DNA of 56,651 nucleotides. It comes from Planctomycetaceae bacterium (GTDB lineage: Bacteria; Planctomycetota; Planctomycetia; Planctomycetales; Planctomycetaceae). The notes beneath the pieces were generated by a model. The model did not search any database, was not told where the DNA came from, and was given only the letters and a program-made list of their open reading frames with translations. Location of the stretch: the NCBI GenBank assembly GCA_018699955.1, contig JABISG010000035.1, positions 1-56,651 on the forward strand. Direction: 5' to 3'. Below, one piece after another: positions 26,663 to 33,934 of this stretch. Position numbers and translations under genes: made by a program. Position 1 is the first letter of the stretch; the number at the start of each line of letters is the position of its first letter.

Positions 26663-28927
26663 ATGGAACGTCGTCGCCTGATTGTATTCTTCGCCATTTC
26701 CGTGGCGATCATGGCCGGCTGGATGCTGGTCGTCGTGCCGTTCCTGAACCGCGCCGTCAACGCACCGAAAGCTCCCATCGCAGATGTCGTCGATGACGGC
26801 GCAGCTGCAGATGGCGCTGCGGATGACGGCCCCACTGCAGATGACGGCGCCGAAGATGGGGCTGCCAAGCCCGACGCCGACAAGCCGAAAAAGGGGGACG
26901 AGGTCGCCCAGGAACCGGGCATCGACCCGAAACCAGGCGATCCGAAACCGGGCGATGAGAAACCGCCGGAGACTGTCGATCCCAAACCGGACGACGTGCC
27001 GCCTGCCATCGCAAAGCCGGAGTCGAAACTAAAGCAACACCCTGAAACTGCGGTGCTGCTCGGTTCATTTGATCCGAAGAGCGGCTATTTCGCCGCCGTC
27101 GGCACAACATCCACCGGGGCAGCCGTCGAACACTTCACACTGAATGACGATCGGTACAAATCACTCGACGAGCCGGAAGGCGAAAACCAACAACGCGAGC
27201 CACTCACACTCGTTGAAGCGGTGACCGTTGACGGCCAGACCATCCGCCCGCTGGAAACGGCCGTTCCGCAAATAGACGCGCTGCTCAAGCCGTACAATGT
27301 CAAGCTGAGTGAAGTCGAATGGGAAGTCGCGGAGACGATCAAGGACGCCAAAGGATTTAACTCTTCGGTCACATACCGGTATGTTTCGCCCGATGGAAAG
27401 CTGGAAGTCCAGAAGAAATACGCCCTCGAAACAGTCGATGTTGGCGACCGTGACCCGCGAAAAGTTCGCGACAGCGAGACTCGTGGATATCAACTCAAGT
27501 TCGATGTCACCATCATCAACCACGACGACAAACCGCAAGAGGCGAATTACGTTCTACAAGGCCCCGTCGGCCTGCCGCTTGAGAACATTCAACACACCAG
27601 CATTTACCGCTCAGTGCGGAACGGAAATTTCGAAGAGGAAGAAAAAGCCATTCCTTTTGCCGAACGTGACGTCGAACTGCTTTCGATCACCGCAGCCGAT
27701 GTTGCTGAAAAGGCGAAAGAGGACGAACTCGACGAGTGGAAAGCCCCACTGCGTTACATCGGCGTCGATATCCAGTATTTCGCCGCGCTGCTGATCCCGG
27801 TCGAGGATCAAATGAAGACGCCCTATGTGGCCGTCGCGCAGCCGATGCTCATCGATGAAACGGCCAAGCCGAAATTCAGCGATGTCAGCGTGTCGCTGAC
27901 CTCGACGACATTCAATCTGAAACCGGGCCAACAAGCCACGCATTCCTACACGCTGTTCGCCGGCCCCAAACGCGACGCGCTTTTGACGCCGTTCGCCGGT
28001 GCCGACGTCATTGAGTATGGGTGGTTCGGCGTCGTCAGCAAACTGATGCTGTCGGTGATGAAATTCATGCACGATGCGATCGGACTGCCGTACGGCATCG
28101 CCATCATTTTCCTGACAATCATGGTTCGCGGCTGCATGTATCCCATCTCGCGCAAGCAGGCCGCCGGCGCCAAGAAGATGAAGGAACTGCAGCCGAAAAT
28201 CGCCGAGCTGAAAAAGAAATACGAAAACGAAAAAGAAAAGTTCGCTCGCGCTCAGATGGAACTGTTCAGCAAGCACAACTACAACCCGCTCGCCGGGTGC
28301 TTGCCGATTGTGCTGCAATTGCCAATTTTCATCGGCCTGTATCAGGCGCTGCGTAATGCGGTCGATTTACGGCTGACGCCCTTCCCTTTGACATGGATTG
28401 AGAACCTTGCCGCTCCCGATGCTCTTTTCCAATTGCCATTCGCGATTCCCTTTGGATTGGGAACCGACTTTAACCTGCTGCCGTTGTTGACGGTGGTGTT
28501 GTTTGTCGTGCAGCAGAAGTTGTTCATGCCGCCGCCTGCCGACGAACAACAGGCGCTGCAGCACAAGATGATGAATTTCATGATGATCTTCATGGGGTTC
28601 ATGTTCTACCACGTGCCCGCCGGGTTGTGTGTCTACTTCATTGCATCGAGTCTGTGGGGCATCGGAGAGCGTAAGATGCTCGACTACGGCAAGCCGGCCA
28701 CCGATGCGGAAAAAAAAACGGATGACGTAGACACCGCATCGCCCGGGGGCAAGAAGAAAGCCAGGCCCCAGGCCGATGAGCCGCCCGCCCGCAAAGGGTT
28801 TATGCAGCGGCTCTTCGAAGCGGCCGATTCGGCCAACCAGGCCAGCCAACTGGAGTCGCAGTCGAACGGCCAAAAAGACGGAAATGGTCGTGGCAAAGGG
28901 AAAAAAGGTAAGAAGTCACGCCGTTAA
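26663..28927 (+). CDS. yidC: Membrane protein insertase YidC
   Basis: A 754-residue YidC/Oxa1 insertase that integrates and folds inner-membrane proteins alone or with SecYEG. TM1 is residues 5-28 (MERRRLIVFFAISVAIMAGW). Residues 29-130 are a long Ala/Asp- then Pro/Lys/Asp-rich linker with degenerate repeats, followed by the periplasmic beta-sandwich domain to about 450. The insertase core (about 455-680) has four more hydrophobic segments, LPYGIAIIFLTIMVRGCMYPIS with the groove Arg at 489, and NPLAGCLPIVLQLPIFIGLYQALRN. The C-terminus is a basic tail (GKGKKGKKSRR), possibly ribosome-facing. It is longer than the usual 540-600 residues because of the linker and tail. The sigma-54 activator gene follows 51 bp downstream. 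Confidence 0.96.
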   Translation: MERRRLIVFFAISVAIMAGWMLVVVPFLNRAVNAPKAPIADVVDDGAAADGAADDGPTADDGAEDGAAKPDADKPKKGDEVAQEPGIDPKPGDPKPGDEKPPETVDPKPDDVPPAIAKPESKLKQHPETAVLLGSFDPKSGYFAAVGTTSTGAAVEHFTLNDDRYKSLDEPEGENQQREPLTLVEAVTVDGQTIRPLETAVPQIDALLKPYNVKLSEVEWEVAETIKDAKGFNSSVTYRYVSPDGKLEVQKKYALETVDVGDRDPRKVRDSETRGYQLKFDVTIINHDDKPQEANYVLQGPVGLPLENIQHTSIYRSVRNGNFEEEEKAIPFAERDVELLSITAADVAEKAKEDELDEWKAPLRYIGVDIQYFAALLIPVEDQMKTPYVAVAQPMLIDETAKPKFSDVSVSLTSTTFNLKPGQQATHSYTLFAGPKRDALLTPFAGADVIEYGWFGVVSKLMLSVMKFMHDAIGLPYGIAIIFLTIMVRGCMYPISRKQAAGAKKMKELQPKIAELKKKYENEKEKFARAQMELFSKHNYNPLAGCLPIVLQLPIFIGLYQALRNAVDLRLTPFPLTWIENLAAPDALFQLPFAIPFGLGTDFNLLPLLTVVLFVVQQKLFMPPPADEQQALQHKMMNFMMIFMGFMFYHVPAGLCVYFIASSLWGIGERKMLDYGKPATDAEKKTDDVDTASPGGKKKARPQADEPPARKGFMQRLFEAADSANQASQLESQSNGQKDGNGRGKGKKGKKSRR

Positions 28928-28978
28928 GGAATCCGTTATCATGGGTCTCAGGTGGCCTGACCGAAACGGAGACAGCAC

Positions 28979-30337
28979 GTGGCGAAAAACGGCTCGATGC
29001 GGGTGCTTGTCGTCGAGGACGACATCGACTTCCGGGAACTCTGCGCGCGGTGGTTCACCCGGCAAGGACATCAAACCGCTCAGGCAGGTAGTGGGCAGGA
29101 AGCACTCGATCATCTCGCGCAGCGGCAATGCGATGTCGCAATTCTCGACATGAATCTGCCCGGGCTAACCGGACTGGAACTTCTGGGACGAATTCGCGAG
29201 ACCGATCTCGATACCGAAGTCATCATTCTCACTGGCGAGGGAACCGTCGAAACTGCCGTTCAGGCGATGAAAATGGGCGCCTGCGATTATCTCACCAAGC
29301 CATTCCCGCTGCCCGAATTGGAGCAGCGTTGCCGAATGGCATTCGACCGGGGTCGGATTCGCAAGGAGAACCGGCAACTGCGTGCGCTGATCGACCGCGA
29401 TTCTCCGCGCGGAGAAATGATCGGTGAATCGCCCGCGATGCAGGCTGTATTCCAACTCATCGAACGCGTCGCACCGTCTGATAAATCGGTGCTGATTCAG
29501 GGTGAAAGCGGAACCGGCAAGGAACTCGCGGCACTCGCCATTTACCGTGGCAGCACTCGATCCGACAAACCGTTCGTCACCGTCAACTGTGCTGCGCTCC
29601 CCGAGCATCTGGTCGAAAGCGAATTATTCGGACACGAAAAAGGGGCCTTCACCGGCGCAACGGCCCATAGTCCCGGGCTATTTGAAGTGGCCGACGGCGG
29701 GACGCTGTTTATTGATGAAATTGGAGAATTGCCACAAGCGCTGCAGCCGAAATTGTTACGCGTGCTGGAAGACGGTTCGTTACGGCGAGTCGGTTCGGTG
29801 AAGGAACGCCACGTCGATGTGCGCGTTCTGGCCGCCACCAATCGCGATTTGCTTTCGGAAGTGAAGGCCAAGCATTTTCGCGAGGACCTTTACTACCGAA
29901 TCAACGTGGTGCAGATCGATTTGCCGCCGCTGCGCGATCTACGGGAGGACATTCCGCTGCTGCTCGATCACATCGTCGAGCCGGGGTGGACGATCGAACC
30001 AGAAGCGCGCGAAGCGCTGCTACGCTGCCGTTGGCCGGGCAATGTCCGCCAGCTGAAGAACACCCTGGACCGCGCGATGATTCTGGCAGACGATCGCGTC
30101 ATCACTCTCGACGATCTCCCTCGAGAAGTTGCGGAAGAATCGAGCACCGATAGCGCGCAGCCCACCGAAACTTCGGCCAGTGATCAACATTCCGATCTCG
30201 CATCCATCGAGCGAGCACACATCGTGCGCGTTCTGGAAGAAGCGGGCGGTAACAAGTCGCGGGCCGCACGGGCGCTGGGCATTCACCGCCGCAAACTCTA
30301 CCGGCTGTTAGATCGACTGGGAATACCGTCGGAATAG
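28979..30337 (+). CDS. NtrC-family sigma-54-dependent response regulator
   Basis: 452 residues from GTG 28979 (GGAG just upstream). Residues 7-120 are a receiver with acidic Asp14/Asp15, phosphoacceptor Asp57, Thr85 and Lys107. The AAA+ domain (about 145-380) has Walker A GESGTGKE (175-182) and the GAFTGA loop (222-227) that contacts sigma-54, plus GTLFIDEIGE (Walker B). The last 30 residues are a Fis-type helix-turn-helix (NKSRAARALGIHRRKLYRLL). It should activate a sigma-54 promoter when phosphorylated. A perfect -24/-12 promoter lies 152 bases after its stop, with palindromes between, so its likely target is the adjacent cytochrome c'/CBS/histidine-kinase operon. No kinase is encoded immediately before it; the PAS kinase at 32176 is the obvious candidate partner. 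Confidence 0.96.
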   Translation: MAKNGSMRVLVVEDDIDFRELCARWFTRQGHQTAQAGSGQEALDHLAQRQCDVAILDMNLPGLTGLELLGRIRETDLDTEVIILTGEGTVETAVQAMKMGACDYLTKPFPLPELEQRCRMAFDRGRIRKENRQLRALIDRDSPRGEMIGESPAMQAVFQLIERVAPSDKSVLIQGESGTGKELAALAIYRGSTRSDKPFVTVNCAALPEHLVESELFGHEKGAFTGATAHSPGLFEVADGGTLFIDEIGELPQALQPKLLRVLEDGSLRRVGSVKERHVDVRVLAATNRDLLSEVKAKHFREDLYYRINVVQIDLPPLRDLREDIPLLLDHIVEPGWTIEPEAREALLRCRWPGNVRQLKNTLDRAMILADDRVITLDDLPREVAEESSTDSAQPTETSASDQHSDLASIERAHIVRVLEEAGGNKSRAARALGIHRRKLYRLLDRLGIPSE

Positions 30338-30446
30338 TGCGAGTCGGGCGATAATCCGCACCAGAAGTGCGCCGTTTCCGCACGACACTCGGCAAAAGTG
30401 CGCGAATCCGCACACCGCGACCAGCCAGTTCGCAGCCATTTCTGCG
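30337..30446 (+). promoter_or_regulatory. Array of palindromes, candidate enhancer (activator-binding) sites
   Basis: GTGCG half-sites start at 30337, 30367 and 30398, spaced 30-31 bases, about three helical turns. The second and third face a CGCAC at 30379-30383 and 30409-30413, giving GTGCG-N7-CGCAC and GTGCG-N6-CGCAC; the first has its CGCAC at 30357-30361. A related CGCAG-N6-CTGCG lies at 30431-30446. The sites are about 45-150 bases upstream of the -24 element, where NtrC-type activators usually bind. Confidence 0.65.
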
Positions 30447-30488
30447 GAATCGTCGCGGTACGCTGTGTCACGATTATCCGAGCGATAT

Positions 30489-30504
30489 TGGCACGCCCTT
30501 TGCA
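30489..30504 (+). promoter_or_regulatory. Sigma-54 promoter (-24/-12)
   Basis: TGGCACG-CCCT-TTGCA, identical to the sigma-54 consensus with correct GG (30490-30491) to GC (30502-30503) spacing. Transcription should start near 30515, giving a leader of about 30 bases before the cytochrome c' ATG at 30547. The NtrC-type activator gene lies just upstream. Confidence 0.9.
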
Positions 30505-30546
30505 TTTGTCGGCTAACGATCCAACAGATGAAACAGGGAGAATATC

Positions 30547-31059
30547 ATGAAACGGATTCGCTTCGCGTCAGCATTCGTATTGGCCTCTGTCGCCGTTGCA
30601 GGTCTCTGCGCAGTCGATTGGCACTCTCAGGCAAATGAGTTGTCTGCTCCGCAGGACACCGCGGCAGTCGTGCGGCAGACGGCGGGCAAACAGAAGCCGG
30701 AGAAATCACTCCTGGCTCAGTTCATGCGCGCGAAGTTGCTCGCGTCGAGTCAAGTGCTCGAGGGACTCTGCACGGAAGATTTTGAGCTAATCGCCAAAGG
30801 AGCAAGAAGCTTAAAGAAGGTGAGCAGTGCAGAGCGGTGGCGCGTCTCGAACGACATCATGTTTCGCCAGCACAGCGCCGAATACCGGACCAGCATCGAC
30901 AGCCTCGTGAAGGCCGCGGAGAAGAAGCAGATCGACTCGGCTGCGCTGGCTTGGACCAAGACCACGTTCAGCTGCATCGAATGCCATCAGTGGGTCAGAG
31001 CAACGCTGATCGCTGAGATTCCGCAGCAAGACAGTTTCACGCGCGCCCCTCAGAAGTGA
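30547..31059 (+). CDS. Cytochrome c'-like exported monoheme protein
   Basis: 170 residues from ATG 30547 (GGGAG upstream). An N-terminal signal peptide (residues 1-30) leads to a helical body ending in a single CIECH heme site at 143-147 followed by QWVRATL. The C-terminal CxxCH and helical-bundle character are those of cytochrome c', which bind NO, CO or small ligands with a five-coordinate heme; assignment to that family is by pattern only. It is the first gene after the sigma-54 promoter and so the most strongly regulated product of the operon. It would sit in the periplasm. Confidence 0.75.
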   Translation: MKRIRFASAFVLASVAVAGLCAVDWHSQANELSAPQDTAAVVRQTAGKQKPEKSLLAQFMRAKLLASSQVLEGLCTEDFELIAKGARSLKKVSSAERWRVSNDIMFRQHSAEYRTSIDSLVKAAEKKQIDSAALAWTKTTFSCIECHQWVRATLIAEIPQQDSFTRAPQK

Positions 31060-31111
31060 ACTATCGGCCGGTGGAATTGCCAATCAAAGAGTGTTCAGGG
31101 AGATCAATCCA

Positions 31112-31582
31112 ATGGGTCTGAAAGAGAATCTTGAACGAGACACCGTCGAGAAGCTGGAATTGCGTGCCGCGATTACGCTCACAGCAGAGCAGAGCATACG
31201 GGACGCCATCGAAGCGATGCGTCGCGGTGGGTTGGGGTGCGCGATTATTGTTGATGACCAGCGACATCCGACCGGAATCTTCACCGAAGCGATGCTGCGA
31301 AACGCGATCTTCCATTCGCCGGAGTGCGTTGACGACCAGCTGTCGGAACACACGGCGGAAACCTTCCCGTGGGTCGTAACATCCGATCCGGTTGAGACCG
31401 TTCTCGATGCAATGGAAATAAAGAATCACCGTTTTGTGGTCGTCGTCGATGAGTCGGGCGCGGTCGTCGGACTGACCGGGCAGAAAGGTTTGATGGAGTA
31501 CGTCGCGGACCATTTTTCCGAAGAGGTGATGGTGCAACGCGTCGGTGCCGAGGCCTATCCGAACCATCGAGAGGGAGCATAA
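31112..31582 (+). CDS. CBS-domain pair protein 1
   Basis: 156 residues from ATG 31112 (GGGAG 9-13 bases upstream); an in-frame GTG at 31091 is less likely. It contains a Bateman module of two CBS motifs: AEQSIRDAIEAMRRGGLGCAIIVDDQ-HPTGIFTEAMLR, then DPVETVLDAMEIKNHRFVVVVDESGAVVGLTGQKGL. CBS pairs bind adenine nucleotides or S-adenosylmethionine and act as energy or ligand sensors. No other domain is attached. It ends 3 bases before the next CBS gene, so the two are translated together and may form a heterodimer. Confidence 0.9.
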   Translation: MGLKENLERDTVEKLELRAAITLTAEQSIRDAIEAMRRGGLGCAIIVDDQRHPTGIFTEAMLRNAIFHSPECVDDQLSEHTAETFPWVVTSDPVETVLDAMEIKNHRFVVVVDESGAVVGLTGQKGLMEYVADHFSEEVMVQRVGAEAYPNHREGA

Positions 31583-31585
31583 ACA

Positions 31586-32068
31586 ATGACGCGTCCCGAA
31601 AACAATCAAACCGAATTTCAGGACCCGCTGGAGAACTACGATTCGCCGACGTACGACGACTCGATCGAGCAGGCGTTGGTTGAGGAGCCGGTCACATCGA
31701 TCCAGTCGCGGCCGTATGCCAGCGTATCGCCCGACATCCGGGTGGCCGATGCGATCAAGCGGCTGGTTGAGGATGAAATCGCCTGCCTGTTGGTTGAAGA
31801 CGAGGGCCGTTTGGTCGGCGTATTCAGTGATCGGGATATTCTCGACAAGGTTGCATTGGAATTCGATGACATGAAAGACCGGCCGGTGAAGGATGTCATG
31901 TCGCCCGATCCGGTCTATGTATTCGACACCGACTCATCGGCTGCGGCGTTGACGGTGATGGCGGTCAGCGGATATCGGCATGTGCCTGTTGTCGATCTTG
32001 ACCAGAAACTCATCGGGATTATCAGCCCTCAACGTGTCACGCGGTTCTTGCGGGAGCATGCCGGTTGA
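31586..32068 (+). CDS. CBS-domain pair protein 2
   Basis: 160 residues from ATG 31586 with GAGGGAG upstream. Two CBS motifs: RVADAIKRLVEDEIACLLVEDEGRLVGVFSDRDIL and SSAAALTVMAVSGYRHVPVVDLDQKLIGIISPQRV, with the typical FSDRD and hydrophobic strand patterns. About 40 acidic N-terminal residues precede them. It differs clearly from the first CBS protein, so this is not a recent duplication. Its place between a cytochrome and a sensor kinase suggests a signalling or redox/energy role, unproven. Confidence 0.92.
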   Translation: MTRPENNQTEFQDPLENYDSPTYDDSIEQALVEEPVTSIQSRPYASVSPDIRVADAIKRLVEDEIACLLVEDEGRLVGVFSDRDILDKVALEFDDMKDRPVKDVMSPDPVYVFDTDSSAAALTVMAVSGYRHVPVVDLDQKLIGIISPQRVTRFLREHAG

Positions 32069-32175
32069 ATTCCTGTGATCGGACATGCCACAATGCTCTT
32101 GGCTGCCGGTGCACTATCCCGCTATGACATTGTTCAGCCGCAAGCAAATCAACTTGAGTGAATGAGGAGTCGGCA

Positions 32176-33324
32176 GTGAGTTCTCGTCCCAACCGAGAAC
32201 CCCAGTCAGATCAACGCGCACTCCAACCTTCGGCAGACGGCGAAATACTGTCCGAGGGCGAGGCCCGGTTGCGCGCCGTTTGGGAAATGGCGGTCGATGC
32301 GATGATTACCATCGACGAACGGGGAATCATCGAGGCAGTCAACCCCGCTGCGTTACGGCTGTTCGGATACGCGGCCGACGAAATGTCGGGCAAGAACGTC
32401 AGCATGCTGATGCCCTCTCCGGATCGTGAGCGGCATAACGAATACCTCCAACGGTATATCGAAACAGGTATCGCAAAGATCATCGGGATTGGTCGCGAGG
32501 CGATCGGTGTCCGCAAGAACGGAACAGAGTTTCCCATCGACATCGCGATCAGCGAACTCCACGTGCGCGGACGGCGGCTGTTTACCGGAATCATTCGAGA
32601 CATCACCGATCTGCGAAAAGCGCAACGACAACTCGTCCAGTCGGAGCGACTGACGGCCATTGGGCAGATGGTAACCGGTTTGGCGCACGAGAGCCGCAAC
32701 GCATTGCAGCGTGCGCAGGCTTGTTTGGACATGTTGGAACTGGAGATTGGTGAAAACTCCGGCTCGGAACTGTTGGACCTGACACGCCGCGGACGGGCCG
32801 CGCTCGATGAGCTTCATCGACTCTACGAAGAAGTGCGAGATTACGCCTCTCCCGTCAAGCTGGATTACAGCACATGCGATCTCTGCGAACTGGTGAAGAC
32901 GGTCTGGATTCATCTGGAAGAAGAATGGGCGACCAAGCAAGTTCAACTGTTCGGACACGCGGAGGAAAAGAAGCTCATTTGCCAAGTGGATCGACACAAA
33001 ATTGAGCAGGTCTTGCGGAACGTTCTGGAGAATGCCATCGCCGTCAGCCCGCAGGCGGGAAGAGTTCAGGTGACCTGTGCGGATGCGGACATCGATGGCC
33101 GCAGAGGTGTGCGGATCGCGATCAACGACGATGGTCCCGGACTCGACGAGAAACAGAAACAGGGGATTTTCGAGCCGTTCTTTACGACGAAACCCAAAGG
33201 GACGGGACTTGGCATGGCGATTGCGAGACGATTGGTGGAAGCACACAACGGCATGATCGTTGTCGGTCATTCGCCGCGGTCCGGTGCCGAGATTATTATC
33301 AGTTTGCCGAAAGAGTTGACATGA
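32176..33324 (+). CDS. FixL-like PAS sensor histidine kinase
   Basis: 382 residues from GTG 32176, chosen because GAGGAG lies 6 bases before it; a GTG at 32158 has no ribosome-binding site. The PAS domain (about 35-145) aligns without gaps to Bradyrhizobium FixL over the heme pocket: His87 in RHNEYLQRY corresponds to proximal heme ligand His200, Arg93 to Arg206, Arg107 to distal Arg220, and Ile102/Ile123/Ile125 to the Ile215/Leu236/Ile238 cluster; His214 is replaced by Lys101. Kinase motifs: H-box GLAHESRN (His171), N-box with Asn286, DDGPGLD, and GTGLGMAIAR. No membrane segment, so a soluble sensor. It overlaps the next gene by ATGA. The FixL comparison is from memory of that sequence. Confidence 0.9.
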   Translation: MSSRPNREPQSDQRALQPSADGEILSEGEARLRAVWEMAVDAMITIDERGIIEAVNPAALRLFGYAADEMSGKNVSMLMPSPDRERHNEYLQRYIETGIAKIIGIGREAIGVRKNGTEFPIDIAISELHVRGRRLFTGIIRDITDLRKAQRQLVQSERLTAIGQMVTGLAHESRNALQRAQACLDMLELEIGENSGSELLDLTRRGRAALDELHRLYEEVRDYASPVKLDYSTCDLCELVKTVWIHLEEEWATKQVQLFGHAEEKKLICQVDRHKIEQVLRNVLENAIAVSPQAGRVQVTCADADIDGRRGVRIAINDDGPGLDEKQKQGIFEPFFTTKPKGTGLGMAIARRLVEAHNGMIVVGHSPRSGAEIIISLPKELT

Positions 33325-33911
33325 GTGAACAGACACTGCGAATTGCTGTCGCCGACGACGAGCCGGACATGCGCGACTTCTTTCAGAAAGTGCTGTCGCA
33401 CTTGGGACACGAAGTCGTCGCCGTTGCGGAGAACGGTTCGGAACTGGTCGCACTTTGCAGAGAGACCCCGCCCGATTTAATCATCACCGACATCGTTATG
33501 CCGGAAATGGACGGGTTGGAGGCGGTACGGGAAATTTGCCTCGAACGGCCAATTCCCGCCATTCTTGTGAGCGCCCACCACGACGCCGAACTCTTGGATC
33601 GCGCACTGCGGGAGCAGGTGTTGGCCTATCTCGTCAAGCCAATCAAACGCGGGGACCTGGAACCGGCAATTGCGTTGGCGATTCGCCGCTTCCGGGAATT
33701 CGAGGCGTTGCATCATCAGGCGACGAACCTGCAGCAAGCCTTGGAAGATCGAAAACTGATCGAACGGGCCAAAGGCATTTTGATGAAACGCGCCGAACTG
33801 GACGAGCCGGACGCCTTCCGGCGGCTGCAAAAACTTTCGAGCGACCGCAACCAGAAGATGGTCGTGATTGCCCGCACGATCGTCGAAGCGGAAGCCGCAT
33901 TTCAAACGTAA
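33321..33911 (+). CDS. Response regulator with ANTAR RNA-binding output domain
   Basis: 196 residues. Residues 6-118 are a receiver with Asp12/Asp13, phosphoacceptor Asp57, Ser84 and Lys106. A helical linker leads to an ANTAR domain (about 138-192) with the consensus ALEDRKLIERAKGILMKRA and DAFRRLQKLSSDRN. ANTAR regulators (AmiR, NasR, EutV) bind dual-hairpin RNA and prevent transcription termination. The start ATG overlaps the kinase stop (ATGA), so the two are translationally coupled and almost surely cognate. Its RNA target is not evident in the short leader of its own operon. The operon ends here, 23 bases before a convergent gene. Confidence 0.94.
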   Translation: MSEQTLRIAVADDEPDMRDFFQKVLSHLGHEVVAVAENGSELVALCRETPPDLIITDIVMPEMDGLEAVREICLERPIPAILVSAHHDAELLDRALREQVLAYLVKPIKRGDLEPAIALAIRRFREFEALHHQATNLQQALEDRKLIERAKGILMKRAELDEPDAFRRLQKLSSDRNQKMVVIARTIVEAEAAFQT

Positions 33912-33934
33912 CGTCACTCGCTTGACGAGTCGGT

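Noticed and set aside
30505..30546. ANTAR target hairpins in the operon leader
   Set aside because: The leader is about 30 nt and cannot hold two hexaloop stems.
32353..33453. 366-codon minus-strand open frame
   Set aside because: Antisense to the histidine kinase and the start of the ANTAR regulator; both are supported by motifs.
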